64,000 nucleotides of DNA from Streptacidiphilus albus JL83 (GCF_000744705.1 NZ_JQML01000001.1:7574017-7638016), one strand, 5' to 3'; counted from the first letter of the stretch, positions 1 through 9,042 are shown. The notes: generated by a model from the letters alone, not told the origin. Made by a program: numbers and translations.

Positions 1-746
1 ACCACCGCGCCGACGCTGGTCAGGCCGGGTGCCAGCGGGATGTACCAGAACCACCCGTCGCTGAACGCCTCGCAGAAGATGTTGCCGCTGCGGGGCTCGG
101 GCAGCCGCTCGCCGCCCTCGAAGTAGCCGAACAGGGCGACGTTCTGGAAGAACTCCGAGTACACCCGCTCGCCGCCGACGGCCTTGTTGATGCGGCTCCT
201 GTTGCCGGAGGCGTCGACGACGAACTGCGCCCGTGCGATCCGGGCCGTCCCCTCGGCGTCGGTGTACTCCACGCCGTTGACCCGGTCGCCCTCCTCCAGG
301 ACGCGGGTGACGGAGCACTCCTCCCGGACGTCCACGCCCAGCTTGCCCGCGTGCCGCAGCAGGATCTCGTCGAACTTCATCCGCTCGACCTGGTAGGCCC
401 GCGACGTCGGCCCGGCCAGCCGGGGCGAGAGCGCGAACACGAAGGACCACGGCTCGGGGCTGCTGCCCCAGCGGAACGTGCCGCCCAGCTTGGGGGTGAA
501 CCCCATGGCCTCGATCTCGTCCGCCACGCCGAGCAGGCCGCACACTCCGTGCACCGTGGCCGGCAGCAGCGACTCGCCGATCTGATAGCGGGGGAACCGC
601 TCCTTCTCCAGCAGCAGCACCCGGTGGCCCTGTTTGGCCACCAGGCCCGCCAGGGCGGACCCGCCGGGGCCACCGCCTACCACCACAACGTCGAAGGTCT
701 CCTCAACGGGCGTGCTCACGTCGTCCTGCTCCTGTCGCTCGGTCAT
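1..746 (-). CDS. FAD-dependent halogenase, C-terminus beyond window
   Basis: Flavin-dependent halogenase; the family uses FADH2, oxygen and chloride to halogenate aromatic rings, often on carrier-protein-bound substrates. The first ~248 residues are present and the rest runs off the left edge. Visible are the GGGPGG FAD-binding loop near residue 20, an RYQIGESLLP segment and the halogenase WFWYIP motif near residue 232. The ATG was chosen because it gives MTERQEQDDV directly before the flavin fold. It lies 35 bp downstream of a second, clearly paralogous halogenase on the same strand, so the two are probably cotranscribed. Nearby NRPS genes suggest an aminoacyl- or peptidyl-carrier substrate (inference). 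Confidence 0.88.
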   Translation of the reverse strand, partial: MTERQEQDDVSTPVEETFDVVVVGGGPGGSALAGLVAKQGHRVLLLEKERFPRYQIGESLLPATVHGVCGLLGVADEIEAMGFTPKLGGTFRWGSSPEPWSFVFALSPRLAGPTSRAYQVERMKFDEILLRHAGKLGVDVREECSVTRVLEEGDRVNGVEYTDAEGTARIARAQFVVDASGNRSRINKAVGGERVYSEFFQNVALFGYFEGGERLPEPRSGNIFCEAFSDGWFWYIPLAPGLTSVGAV

Positions 747-781
747 CTCGGTCACTCTCGTTTGCGGGGTCCGGCGCCGTT

Positions 782-2275
782 TCAGGCGCCGACGACCGAC
801 CAGTGGAGCCCGTCCGCGGAGGGCACGAGGCTCCCGTTCGGGGCGTCGAGCTCGTCGTCGTCCAGGTCGGCGCCGAACTCGGCCTGCAGCTGGATCCGCG
901 CGCCCTCCTCCAGGACGGACTCGACCAGCGACGAGCCGAACATGTCGCGGTCCGCGTCGGCGGGGTCCGCGGGGTTGTCGATGAGATCGGCGAACTCCCG
1001 GAAGGCCGACTCCCGTTCGCCGCTGTACGCGGCCGCGTCGATAAGTCCGTGCTCGCCCGAGGCGGCGCCGCCGACCAGGTCGACGAAGGACTCCAGCTGC
1101 GATCCGGCGCCCTGGGTGATCTTCTTGGCCGACCAGAAGTACGAGCCCTCGTCCCGGTGCATGTCGTAGAAGGCCAGCAGGAACTCGTGGAAGACGCCGT
1201 ACTCCTTGCGGTACCGGGTCTCGTACTCGGCGAAGCAGGTCTCCTCGGCGACGGTCCCGGCCAGCACCGTGTTGATCGACCGTGCGGCCAGCAGGGCGCT
1301 GTAGGTGGCCAGGTGGACGCCGGAGGAGAAGACCGGGTCGATGAAGCAGGCGGCGTCGCCGACCAGGACCATCCCGGGCCGCCAGAAGCGGTCCTGGGTG
1401 TACGAGTAGTCCTTGCGGATCCGGACCTCGCCGTAGGGGCCGCTCTGCACCGGGGTCGCGTCCGCCAGGAAGTCGGCGATCAGCGGGCACTGCTCGACGA
1501 AGCCGTCCAGGGCCTGCCGGCGGTCCTTGTCGATCCGGTCCAGGGAGTCGCGGCGCAGGACCGCGCCGACACTGGTGAGCCCCTCGGTGAGCGGGATGTA
1601 CCAGAACCAGCCGAGCTCGAAGGCGGCGCAGAGGATGTTGCCCTGGTTGGGGGCGGGCAGCCGCTTGCCTCCCTCGAAGTACCCGAACAGCGCCAGGTTC
1701 TGGAAGAAGGGGGAGTACTCCCGGGTGGATCCGACGGCGCCGCGGATCCGGCTCTTGTTGCCGGAGGCGTCGATGACGAAGCGGGCGCCGACGGTGACCC
1801 GGTCGCCCTGCGCGTCGTCGTAGACCAGCCCGCTGACCCGGCCGTCCCGCTCGACGACGTCCACCACCGAGCACTGCTCACGGACCTCGACCCCCTTGCG
1901 GCGGGCGTTGTCGAGCAGGATCTGGTCGAACGTCATCCGCTCGACCTGGTAGGCCATCGAGGTCGGGCCCGAGAAGGTGTCCGACGCGGCGAAGGAGAAC
2001 GTCCACGGCTCGGGGTTCTGCCCCCACCGGAACGTCCCGCCCCGCTTGGGCATGAAGTCGGCCTTCTCGATCTCCTCCGAGACGCCGAGGATGCGGCAGA
2101 TGCCGTGGACGGTCGACGGCAGCAGGGATTCGCCGATCTGATAACGCGGGAACTGCTCCTTCTCCAGCAGCAGGACACGATGTCCCTGCATTGCCACCAG
2201 AGTGGCCGCACTCGAACCGCCGGGCCCACCGCCGACGACGACGACGTCGAATTCGCGGGAATCCTCGCAGCCCAT
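782..2275 (-). CDS. FAD-dependent halogenase
   Basis: Complete 497-residue flavin-dependent halogenase. GGGPGG at residues 15-20 binds FAD, RYQIGESLLP follows, and WFWYIP at 223-228 is the signature separating halogenases from ordinary flavin monooxygenases. Sequence style and length fit the group acting on carrier-bound phenolic or pyrrolic substrates (glycopeptide and pyoluteorin types) better than free-tryptophan halogenases. The start ATG sits 6 nt after a perfect AGGAGG; longer in-frame starts upstream lack protein-like sequence. It is paralogous to the halogenase just downstream and follows a small LuxR-type gene by 64 bp, which may be its regulator. Substrate is not determinable from sequence. 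Confidence 0.92.
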   Translation of the reverse strand: MGCEDSREFDVVVVGGGPGGSSAATLVAMQGHRVLLLEKEQFPRYQIGESLLPSTVHGICRILGVSEEIEKADFMPKRGGTFRWGQNPEPWTFSFAASDTFSGPTSMAYQVERMTFDQILLDNARRKGVEVREQCSVVDVVERDGRVSGLVYDDAQGDRVTVGARFVIDASGNKSRIRGAVGSTREYSPFFQNLALFGYFEGGKRLPAPNQGNILCAAFELGWFWYIPLTEGLTSVGAVLRRDSLDRIDKDRRQALDGFVEQCPLIADFLADATPVQSGPYGEVRIRKDYSYTQDRFWRPGMVLVGDAACFIDPVFSSGVHLATYSALLAARSINTVLAGTVAEETCFAEYETRYRKEYGVFHEFLLAFYDMHRDEGSYFWSAKKITQGAGSQLESFVDLVGGAASGEHGLIDAAAYSGERESAFREFADLIDNPADPADADRDMFGSSLVESVLEEGARIQLQAEFGADLDDDELDAPNGSLVPSADGLHWSVVGA

Positions 2276-2339
2276 GATTCCTCCTGCTTGAACGGGCCGG
2301 ACTTGGTCGGCCGCAGATATTCCGCAGAGTCGGGCCGAC

Positions 2340-2537
2340 TCATGCGGAGGGATGTCCCCGGCCGACGATGCAGGCGATCTCCGCCCGGCAGCACACGTCG
2401 AGTTTCTTGAAAATCCGGGAGAGGTAGGTCTCAACGGTCTTGGCGCTGAGGTTGAGGCTCGTGGCGATCTGCTTGTTGGTCCGGCCGCGGCCGACCAGAA
2501 GGGAGACCTGCAACTCCCGCTCGCTCAACTCGTGCAC
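2340..2537 (-). CDS. Small LuxR/GerE-type HTH protein
   Basis: About 65 residues consisting almost entirely of a LuxR-type helix-turn-helix: LSERELQVSLLVGRGRTNKQ, then the recognition helix in LSAKTVETYLSRIFKKL. There is no sensor or receiver domain, so it resembles stand-alone GerE-sized regulators. A GTG preceded by GAGGGG is preferred; an open frame continues upstream but reads as non-protein-like sequence. It lies immediately upstream of, and on the same strand as, the two halogenases, and divergent from the A-T-TE NRPS gene, so it could control either. Whether it acts alone or is the remnant of a larger regulator is unclear. Confidence 0.6.
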   Translation of the reverse strand: MHELSERELQVSLLVGRGRTNKQIATSLNLSAKTVETYLSRIFKKLDVCCRAEIACIVGRGHPSA

Positions 2538-2789
2538 GCCAGCCCCTCGTCCGCTGTGGACCTGCTCCTGTCGGTAGCTTCGACCACGGGCGGCGCACGG
2601 TGCCAGAGCGATCGAGTGACAGCAAACTGCACGGCACCAAATAACATCGGGTCCGGCCGCCGCTCCCCGTGCCCGTTCGGGCCGGAGAAATAGCACGGAA
2701 CGGGCGGCCTGCCAAGTCGGGATTTACCCCGACGCCCGCACCCCTGATTCCGGCACCGCGGCTCCGTAGTCTTGCTGCGGTATACCTTC

Positions 2790-2804
2790 ATATCGCGTCG
2801 ATAT
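2790..2804. promoter_or_regulatory. Perfect inverted repeat before NRPS gene
   Basis: ATATCG-CGT-CGATAT, a perfect 6-bp dyad with a 3-bp spacer, lies 22 bp before the NRPS start codon in the divergent region between the small LuxR gene and the NRPS. A TATACCT sequence just upstream could be a -10 element. Operator function is inferred only from position and symmetry. Confidence 0.35.
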
Positions 2805-2826
2805 CTGCGGGACGGAACAGGACCGC

Positions 2827-5469
2827 ATGACCGCCGCACGAACGGAGTTGATTCGGATGCGAGTGGCGAATCCCAGCAGCGTGGACCGGGACCGGGTGCG
2901 GGAAACCGGAGAGGCCGGACCGCGCGACCATTCCTCCCTGGCCGCCGCCTTCGCGGCGCAGGCGGCCCGGACACCCGGGGCGGTCGCGGTGAGCTGCGCC
3001 GGCCGGGCCCTGACCTATCGGGAGCTGGACGAACGGGCCGCAGTGCTGGCGGGGCGACTGCTGGACCTGGGAGTGGGACCGGACGTTCCGGTGGCCGTCC
3101 TGATGGAGCGTTCGGTCGACCTCGTGGTCGCCCTGTTGGCGGTCGTGCAGGCCGGCGGGTACTACGTGCCCCTGCACCACGGCTACCCGGAGGAGCGGAT
3201 GCGGTGGATCGTCGAGGAGACCGGCGCCTCGGTGCTGCTGGCCGACCCGGCGACCCGGGCGCGCGGGCTGCCGGGCGACTGCGAGGTGGTGGTCGTGGGC
3301 GGGCCGGACGGCGCGGCCGGAGCCACCGGCCCCGCCGTCCGCCCGGCGCCGCGGACCCTCCCGGAGCAGCTGGCCTACGTGATGTACACCTCGGGATCGA
3401 CCGGCACTCCCAAGGGAGTCGCCGTCACCCAGCGCAATGTGCTGGACCTGGTCGCGGACGGGATGTTCGGGGCGGGGGCCCGGGAGCGCGTCCTGATGAT
3501 CGCGCCGTACTCCTTCGACCCGTCCACCTACGAGCTGTGGGTCCCGCTGCTGCACGGCGGCCAGGTGGTGATCGCTCCGGACGGCGACCTGAGCGTCGCC
3601 ACCGTGGCCCGCCTGATCGTCGAGGAGCGCATCACCGGTCTGCAGATCACCGCGGGGCTGTTCCGCGTGATCGCCGACGAGGAGCCGCAGAGCCTGGCCG
3701 GCGTGCTGGAGGTGATCACCGGAGGTGACGTGGTGTCACCGGCCGCGGTCCGCCGGGTCCTCGACCACTGCCCCGGCACCGTCGTGCGCTGCGCCTACGG
3801 CCCGACCGAGACCACGCTCTTCGCCACCCAGCACCCCTGGACGGCGAGCCGCGACGTGCCCGCGCCGGTGCCGCTCGGCCTGCCGCTGGACGGCATGTGG
3901 GCCTATGTGCTCGACGACGCGCTGGCCTGGGTCGCGCCCGGCGGCACCGGCGAGCTCTACCTGGCCGGCACCGGGCTGGCCCGGGGCTACGTCCGGCGGC
4001 CGGAGCTGACCGCGGAGCGGTTCGTCGCCGACCCGTTCGGCGCCGCCGGGACGCGGATGTACCGCACCGGCGACCTGGTGCGCCGACTCGACTCGGGCCA
4101 CCTGGAGTTCGTCGGCCGGGCGGACGGCCAGCTGAAGATCCGCGGCTTCCGGATCGAGCGCGGAGAGATCGAGTCCGTCCTGGGGGAGCACCCCGCGCTC
4201 GCCCAGGTGACGGTGGCGGCGCGGGTGGACCCGAGCGGTGAGCGCAGCCTGGCGGCCTACGTGGTGCCGGCCCCGGGCGCGGGCGCTCCGCCGGACCTGG
4301 AGGAGCTGCGGCGCCACGCGGCCGGAAGGCTCGCCGAGTACATGGTGCCCTCGACCTTCACCGTGCTGGAACGGCTGCCGCTGACCACCAACGGAAAGGT
4401 GGACCACAGCGCCCTGCCGGAGCCGGCCCTCCCGGTGGATCCGGCCCGCACCGGCCCGCGCACCCCGCACGAGAGGATCCTCTGCGACCTGTTCGCCGAG
4501 GTGCTCGGGGTGGACTCGGTGGGCGTCGACGACAGCTTCTTCGAGCTGGGTGGCCAGTCCCTGCTGGCGACCCGGCTGGCCAGCCGGATGAGGTCGGTGC
4601 TGGGCGTGCGGCTGTCCATCCGCGACCTGCTCAGGAACCCCACCGTGGCGACCCTCTGCCGGCACCAGGAGGGCTCCGGCGGCCGGCGCAGCGCACTGGG
4701 CCCGGTGCTGCAGCTGCGGTCCAACGGCAGCCGCCCGCCGCTGTTCTGCGTCCACCCGGGCGGCGGCATGGCCTGGTGCTACGCCGGGCTGCTCAGGTAC
4801 CTGCCCAAGGAGCACCCGGTCTACGGCCTGCAGGCGAGCGGCCTGACCGCGGGGGAGAGCCTCGCCCCCGACTTCGACGCGATGGTCGAGGACTACCTCG
4901 ACCGGATCCGCGGCATCCAGCCCGAGGGCCCGTACGCCCTGCTGGGCTGGTCCTTCGGCGGCAAGGTGGCCAACGCCCTCGCGGTCCGGCTGCGCGCCCA
5001 GGGCGAGCGGGTGGCCCTGCTCGCCGTCGTGGACGCCGGCTACGGCAGGCGTACGGGGCCGGCGGCACCGCGCGAGCTGCTGGAGCTGGCGTTCGACGGA
5101 ATCCCGGCCTTCCGCGACGAGCCCGGCGAAGGACCGGTGCCCGCCCGGCGCATCCAGGAGATCCTCCGGGCGCAGGACAGCGCGCTGGCGGGCCTGGAGG
5201 AGCACACCCTGGGCGCGCTGCTCGACATCACCGCGAACAATCTGGAGCTGGGCGCGGTGGAGGCACTCGACCGGTTCGACGGCGACGTGCTCTTCTTCGA
5301 GGCCGTCGACCGGGACGGCGCGCCCACCGGCCAGGCCGAGCGCTGGGAGCCCTTCGTCGGCGGCCGCTTCGAGTCGCACGGCGTCCCCCACCGGCACAAC
5401 CAGATGATGGGCCACGAGGCCCTGGCCCTGATCGGCCCGGTCGTGGCCCGCAGGCTCAAGGACATCTGA
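2827..5469 (+). CDS. NRPS module A-T-TE (free-standing)
   Basis: Nonribosomal peptide synthetase of 880 residues with adenylation (~30-530), thiolation (~545-620) and type I thioesterase (~630-880) domains but no condensation domain. Motifs: A3 [11 protein letters not shown] near 188, A4 FDPSTYELW near 230, YGPTETT, carrier LGGQSLL near 576, TE GWSFGG near 707 and a late His in HNQMMGHE. The Asp of A4 is present, so an alpha-amino acid is the likely substrate; my reading of the pocket is DPYQIGALFK, which I cannot match confidently to a residue. The module looks built to load, expose and release one amino acid. An alternative ATG 30 bp downstream also has a GGAG ribosome site. It is paralogous to the A-T-TE gene at 53543-56092. 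Confidence 0.93.
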   Translation: MTAARTELIRMRVANPSSVDRDRVRETGEAGPRDHSSLAAAFAAQAARTPGAVAVSCAGRALTYRELDERAAVLAGRLLDLGVGPDVPVAVLMERSVDLVVALLAVVQAGGYYVPLHHGYPEERMRWIVEETGASVLLADPATRARGLPGDCEVVVVGGPDGAAGATGPAVRPAPRTLPEQLAYVMYTSGSTGTPKGVAVTQRNVLDLVADGMFGAGARERVLMIAPYSFDPSTYELWVPLLHGGQVVIAPDGDLSVATVARLIVEERITGLQITAGLFRVIADEEPQSLAGVLEVITGGDVVSPAAVRRVLDHCPGTVVRCAYGPTETTLFATQHPWTASRDVPAPVPLGLPLDGMWAYVLDDALAWVAPGGTGELYLAGTGLARGYVRRPELTAERFVADPFGAAGTRMYRTGDLVRRLDSGHLEFVGRADGQLKIRGFRIERGEIESVLGEHPALAQVTVAARVDPSGERSLAAYVVPAPGAGAPPDLEELRRHAAGRLAEYMVPSTFTVLERLPLTTNGKVDHSALPEPALPVDPARTGPRTPHERILCDLFAEVLGVDSVGVDDSFFELGGQSLLATRLASRMRSVLGVRLSIRDLLRNPTVATLCRHQEGSGGRRSALGPVLQLRSNGSRPPLFCVHPGGGMAWCYAGLLRYLPKEHPVYGLQASGLTAGESLAPDFDAMVEDYLDRIRGIQPEGPYALLGWSFGGKVANALAVRLRAQGERVALLAVVDAGYGRRTGPAAPRELLELAFDGIPAFRDEPGEGPVPARRIQEILRAQDSALAGLEEHTLGALLDITANNLELGAVEALDRFDGDVLFFEAVDRDGAPTGQAERWEPFVGGRFESHGVPHRHNQMMGHEALALIGPVVARRLKDI

Positions 5470-5475
5470 GGACAC

Positions 5476-5515
5476 ACGGAAGCGGGTACCGGCCAGGGCC
5501 GGTACCCGCTTCCGT
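5476..5515. terminator. Bidirectional terminator hairpin
   Basis: A perfect 19-bp inverted repeat (arms begin ACGGAAGCGGGTACC) with almost no spacer lies between the converging NRPS gene and the next gene. It is a strong rho-independent-like stem without a U-tract, typical of actinomycetes. Confidence 0.85.
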
Positions 5516-5527
5516 CGGTCGTCGTGC

Positions 5528-6577
5528 TCAGCGCAGCCAGACAGGCCCCCAGGCCAGCGGCTGCCCGCCCAGCAGCGGGTCCTCCTCGACCCGGACGCCC
5601 AGGACCCGCAGCCGGCGGGAGGCGAGGCACTGGAGGACGTCGGCGGTGAGCCGGTCCATGGACCGCTGGTTCAGCAGGCCGAGCAGCTCGTCGGTCGAGG
5701 GCGCGCCGACCCGGTGCGAACCCCGCCCGTGCGGCGTGGACCGGGCGGCGAGAGCCGTCGCCGTCGCGTGGCGCACCGCACCCGCGGCGCCGGCTCCCCA
5801 GGCCGCGGACAGGACGGCCCCCGAGGGCTCCGCGGTGATCCGCGCGATCCGCCAGTCGCCCGGAAGATCGGGGACCCGGTACACCGCCGCGCCGTGCTCC
5901 GCACCCAGCCGCCCGGCCTCGAACGCGCTCCCGGCCACGGCCTGCCGGGACAGCAGCGTGAGCGCCCCGTCCAGCAGCCAGTAGCTCTCGGTCGGCCCCG
6001 CCGCGGCGACGACGGCGCCGGTCGGCAGCGGACCGCGGCCCGGATACGGCTCGACGGCCTGTGCGCGCAGGCCGTCGAGCACCAGATTGAGCGCGACCCG
6101 TTCGTCGAGGCCCGCGCCGTAGCAGTCGAGGGTCCGTCGGGTCAGGGCGAGCAGGCCGCTCCACGGCTCCAGGAGCGCGGTCGCACGGCGCAGCGAGTCC
6201 CCGACCGGAGGCTGGTCGAACGCCGACTGATCGGCGAGCGCCCGGATTCCGCTCCAGGACGGGCGGGGCGACCGGCCCGTCAGCAGCAGCCGGTCGACCG
6301 TGCCGTCCGCCCGGTGCACGATTGCCGCGCTCCCGGTGGAGGACGGCCCGCGCAGCTCCCTGAGGGTGTCGCGGACCGCCGCCGCGGCATCGAGGGCGAC
6401 GTACGGAGCGGCCGGTGCACTGCCCACGCCCCGCCACAGATCGACGCGCCGCACCAACTCGTCGTGCAGCTCGCCGGGTCGGGCCCCCGCGGGCCCGAGG
6501 ACCACGTAGTCGGACAGGACGGTGGCCGGTATTTCCTGCTCATGTCTTGAGCGCGAAGGTTCCCTGTAATTCTGCAT
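5528..6577 (-). CDS. Uncharacterised 349-aa protein, possibly YcaO-like
   Basis: Not firmly recognised. It has no signal peptide or membrane segment and is rich in Ala, Leu and Arg. The C-terminal third (a Gly-Ala-rich segment followed by a predicted helix, ending GGQPLAWGPVWLR) is faintly reminiscent of divergent YcaO cyclodehydratase-like proteins of peptide-modifying clusters, but no ATP-binding YcaO motif can be shown. It lies directly downstream of a 70-residue peptide gene on the same strand, separated by 54 bp, so the two may be an operon. The ATG has only a weak ribosome site (GGCTGAG). Function unknown. Confidence 0.6.
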   Translation of the reverse strand: MQNYREPSRSRHEQEIPATVLSDYVVLGPAGARPGELHDELVRRVDLWRGVGSAPAAPYVALDAAAAVRDTLRELRGPSSTGSAAIVHRADGTVDRLLLTGRSPRPSWSGIRALADQSAFDQPPVGDSLRRATALLEPWSGLLALTRRTLDCYGAGLDERVALNLVLDGLRAQAVEPYPGRGPLPTGAVVAAAGPTESYWLLDGALTLLSRQAVAGSAFEAGRLGAEHGAAVYRVPDLPGDWRIARITAEPSGAVLSAAWGAGAAGAVRHATATALAARSTPHGRGSHRVGAPSTDELLGLLNQRSMDRLTADVLQCLASRRLRVLGVRVEEDPLLGGQPLAWGPVWLR

Positions 6578-6631
6578 GCTGACTCAGCCTTGGCAACCGG
6601 ATCCAGTTCTGCGCGGCCCCCCACGCAGGGA

Positions 6632-6844
6632 TCAACGACTGACCAGGCAGTGCTCCTCCTGCCGCTCGGCCTCGGCGTTCGGCTCGGGCTTTCCGCGCTC
6701 GGGCGCACGGTCCGCCTCCGGCGCGATCGCCTGCATGAGGCCGTTCGGGAGCCAGGCGTCGAGCAGGCGGAACCGGCGGTCGGTGAACCCGTCCACCGGA
6801 TGGGGCCGTATCTCTCCAGGTGGCTCTGGTGCGGAATTCGTCAC
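6632..6844 (-). CDS. Small protein, 70 aa, possible peptide precursor
   Basis: GTG start with a strong AGGAAAGGGA ribosome site 7 nt upstream, which is why the short version is preferred over a longer open frame. The product is hydrophilic and Pro/Glu-rich, with a central RRFRLLDAWLPNGLMQAI segment and a C-terminus EEHCLVSR containing its single Cys. There is no signal peptide. Size, position before the 349-residue unknown and a lone C-terminal Cys would fit a modified-peptide precursor, but a small accessory protein is equally possible. Confidence 0.5.
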   Translation of the reverse strand: MTNSAPEPPGEIRPHPVDGFTDRRFRLLDAWLPNGLMQAIAPEADRAPERGKPEPNAEAERQEEHCLVSR

Positions 6845-6929
6845 GGGTGTCCCTTTCCTCGGCGGAGAACGTGGTGCGGCGGTGGTCGTGCGACACCTCG
6901 TCGAAGTCGGCTGCACCGCCTGGATCTCG

Positions 6930-7302
6930 CCGAGGAGCTGTGGGGCAGTTGCGAGGCGACCGCGTCGTGGCCGGGCCGGAGCAGCCGCTCCGCGAGCAGT
7001 TGCTCGCAGGTGAACCGGAGCTCCCGCGACGGGAGTTCGGTGTCGTTGAGCAGCACCGCGCCGACGGGCCGGTCGGCAGCTGTCGATCACCCCGGGCATC
7101 GTGGGCCCATGGGGTCGGGGGCGGGGCCCCGGCGTGCTCGACGAGCGCCGCACCGATCGGCTGCCCTCCTTCTTGGGGCGGCTGTGCCGACGGCTCGACG
7201 CGCGGATCCGGCCAGGTCCGACCCGGCGTCCGCGACCACCGCCACCGTCCCCGGGGTGCGGGCGACTTGCTGCTCGAAGAGCTCGGGCGGGGTGCCGGGG
7301 GG
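6930..7302 (-). pseudogene. Decayed NRPS adenylation-domain fragments
   Basis: Two unconnected stretches resemble the start of NRPS adenylation domains. Near 7203-7302 the minus strand reads PPELFEQQVARTPGTVAVV, the hallmark opening of an A domain. Near 6930-7065, in another frame, it reads TELPSRELRFTCEQLLAERL followed by a QLPHSS segment, like motif A1 and the helix after it. Stops and frame changes separate them and no start or downstream motifs remain, so this looks like the eroded 5' end of one or two lost NRPS modules. It fills the gap between the ferredoxin and the 70-residue gene. Confidence 0.6.
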
Positions 7303-7314
7303 ACCTACCGCGTG

Positions 7315-7530
7315 CTACTGCTCGTGGGAGGGCTGGTCGGGGGACCGGTGCAGCGAGATGGCCAGGGCGGGGCAGAGGTCACGGGCCTCGGCCGCGGCGC
7401 CGGCGTCGGCCGCCCACCCGGTCACCGGTTCGGACTTCCCGTCGTCACCGAGGTTGAAGACCTCGGGGGCGATCGCGGAGCACTGTCCGACCCCGAGGCA
7501 GGCCTCCCGGTCGATCTCGACCCGGATCAC
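7315..7530 (-). CDS. Ferredoxin, [3Fe-4S] type
   Basis: A 71-residue ferredoxin of the kind that feeds electrons to actinomycete cytochromes P450. Iron-sulfur ligands are seen in CLGVGQC and the distal DLCP, the spacing expected for a single [3Fe-4S] cluster, with the usual VEIDREACLG opening. The GTG start overlaps the TGA of the siderophore-interacting protein (GTGA), so the two are translationally coupled; the flavoprotein may reduce this ferredoxin. The only P450 in the window is about 45 kb away, so the partner is uncertain. Confidence 0.88.
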   Translation of the reverse strand: MIRVEIDREACLGVGQCSAIAPEVFNLGDDGKSEPVTGWAADAGAAAEARDLCPALAISLHRSPDQPSHEQ

Positions 7531-8402
7531 CGGGCGTCCTGCGCCGCGGTCCCGACCGTCACCAGGGCCTTCTGCTCCTCCAGCTCCACCTGCGCGTTCC
7601 AGGTGGACTTCGAGGACTGCCAGCCGTCCTCGTCCATGCCCTGGCGCCAGTAGCCGGAGATGGAGAGCAGTTCGCGGGGCAGTCCGCGGTCGGTCCGCAG
7701 ATGGTGGCGCAGTTGCTTGACGAAGTTCGCCTCCCCGTGGACGAAGACCTGGGGCTCCCCGGGCAGGAACTCCAGCGCGGACACCCGTTCCACCAGCAGC
7801 TCGCCGATCCGGCGCGCGCCTCGGTGCAGCCAGACGATCTCGGCGCCGGCCGGTGCGGCGACGGGCTGCTCCTCCAGGTGGTCGGCGACCTCGATGAAGG
7901 CCACCGCCCGGGCTCCCTCGGGGAGCGCCTCGACGGCCGCGGCAATGGCGGGCAGCGCGCTCTCGTCGCCCGCCAGCAGGTGCCAGGCGGCCTCCGGGTC
8001 CGGTGCGTACCCGCCGCCCGGACCGCCGAAGTGGACCTCGGCGCCCGGGGACACCGTCGTGGCCCAGGGCCCGGCCACCCCCTTGGCGCCGTGCTGGACG
8101 AAGTCGATGGTCAGCTCGCGAAGCTCCTGGTCCCAGTGGCGGATGGTGTAGGTCCGCGTCCGCGGCCACAGGGTGCGCGGCAGGCTCGCCCGCAGCTCCG
8201 CGAGGTCGCTCAGGTCGTGCTGCTCGGCGCCCACCGCGGGGAACAGCAACTTGACGTAGCTGTCTGTGTTCTGGCTCACAGTCAGGTCGGCCAGGCCGTC
8301 GCCGCCGAGCACGACGCGGACCATGTGCGGAGTCAGCTGCTCGGTGCGCAGGACCACCGCCCGTCGGGAGGTGGCCTTCCTGGCCTGTCTGGGGTTCGTC
8401 AT
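7527..8402 (-). CDS. Siderophore-interacting protein (FAD/NAD(P)H reductase)
   Basis: 291-residue flavoprotein of the siderophore-interacting (ViuB/SIP) family. RTRTYTIRHWD near residue 85 is the FAD-binding RxYTxR element and the C-terminal half has the SIP fold with LLAGDESALPAI and FVHGEANFVKQLR. Family members reduce ferric siderophores using NAD(P)H, although some serve as redox partners for other enzymes. The ATG has GAAGGAC upstream. Coupling to a ferredoxin gene and absence of siderophore genes nearby suggest an electron-transfer role here, for example to a P450 or to supply reduced flavin for halogenases (inference). Confidence 0.88.
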   Translation of the reverse strand: MTNPRQARKATSRRAVVLRTEQLTPHMVRVVLGGDGLADLTVSQNTDSYVKLLFPAVGAEQHDLSDLAELRASLPRTLWPRTRTYTIRHWDQELRELTIDFVQHGAKGVAGPWATTVSPGAEVHFGGPGGGYAPDPEAAWHLLAGDESALPAIAAAVEALPEGARAVAFIEVADHLEEQPVAAPAGAEIVWLHRGARRIGELLVERVSALEFLPGEPQVFVHGEANFVKQLRHHLRTDRGLPRELLSISGYWRQGMDEDGWQSSKSTWNAQVELEEQKALVTVGTAAQDAR

Positions 8403-8704
8403 GAGTAAGTCCTTCGGATGGTTTCGGCTCGACAAGGCCGGGAGGGTTGCCGCACGGCGGCGGGGCGGGCACGGAGGACGCCTGTGCACAGTCTCGGGCA
8501 AGGCGAAACCGGGTGCCCAGGGCCGACCGGTGACAGGAAGCTGCACGGCAGGCACTCCGCGTGCCCGTTCACGGAAGAAGCGGTCATGCAGCTTGCTGCC
8601 GTCGCTGTGCGCTTCCCACGGGGGCCCCGCAGATTGAATTCTTTCAGGGCGAACAAACGTAGCTGCAACTGAGCAGCTAGTTTTCTACGTTGGGGGTACG
8701 CATC
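8403..8704. other. Intergenic region with upstream signals for a peptide gene
   Basis: About 300 bp between divergent genes. No coding sequence is supported. The right end is less GC-rich than its surroundings and carries nested dyads described separately, consistent with a promoter/operator for the exported peptide gene. Confidence 0.5.
8656..8691. promoter_or_regulatory. Nested inverted repeats before peptide gene
   Basis: An outer perfect 7-bp dyad AACGTAG...CTACGTT (8656-8662 and 8685-8691) encloses a perfect 6-bp dyad AGCTGC-AACTGA-GCAGCT. They lie 14 bp before the ATG of the small exported peptide and just before its GGGGG ribosome site, so they could be a regulator-binding site or a 5' leader hairpin. 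Confidence 0.45.
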
Positions 8705-8866
8705 ATGAAGAAGACCAACTCGCTCATCGTCTCGGCAGCCGTCGCGGCCGTGGCGGCCGTCGCCTTCCTCGTCTCCGCTCCGGTCGGCCACCACCCGGCC
8801 GCCGTGAGCGCCGTGTCCGTCCCGGCCCCCACCTACACCCCCTCCGACTCCACCGGCTGGGACTGA
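8705..8866 (+). CDS. Small exported peptide, possible signalling peptide
   Basis: 53-residue peptide: MKK-type basic start, a hydrophobic Ala/Val core to about residue 28, then a short hydrophilic tail ending YTPSDSTGWD. This is a signal-peptide-plus-mature-tail layout with no further domain. The ribosome site is GGGGG, 8 nt before the ATG. The next gene on the same strand encodes a TrmB/LuxR-type regulator, and tiny exported peptides next to such regulators suggest a secreted signal processed to a few C-terminal residues. That role is inference; no receptor or protease gene is adjacent. Confidence 0.68.
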   Translation: MKKTNSLIVSAAVAAVAAVAFLVSAPVGHHPAAVSAVSVPAPTYTPSDSTGWD

Positions 8867-9042
8867 CCGGTCGGTCGGCGCCGGGACACGGAGGTCGGGG
8901 GCCGTAGGGGGTGCTCTCCGGAGATCTTCTCAGCTATTGTTGCGGCTTTATCAAGGAACGCAATCGACTCGCGTGGGGGCGGGGGTCGGAGCGACGTCAT
9001 CTCAACCGAGCCCAGGGTTCGGCTCCGGGGGTATGAGCAAAC

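Noticed and set aside
803-2410. A 535-codon plus-strand open frame
   Set aside because: Antisense to the complete halogenase gene; no motifs or ribosome site.
2538-2696. N-terminal extension of the small LuxR protein
   Set aside because: The frame stays open but its residues (Cys, Arg-rich, no fold) look non-coding, and a good GTG with ribosome site lies right before the HTH.
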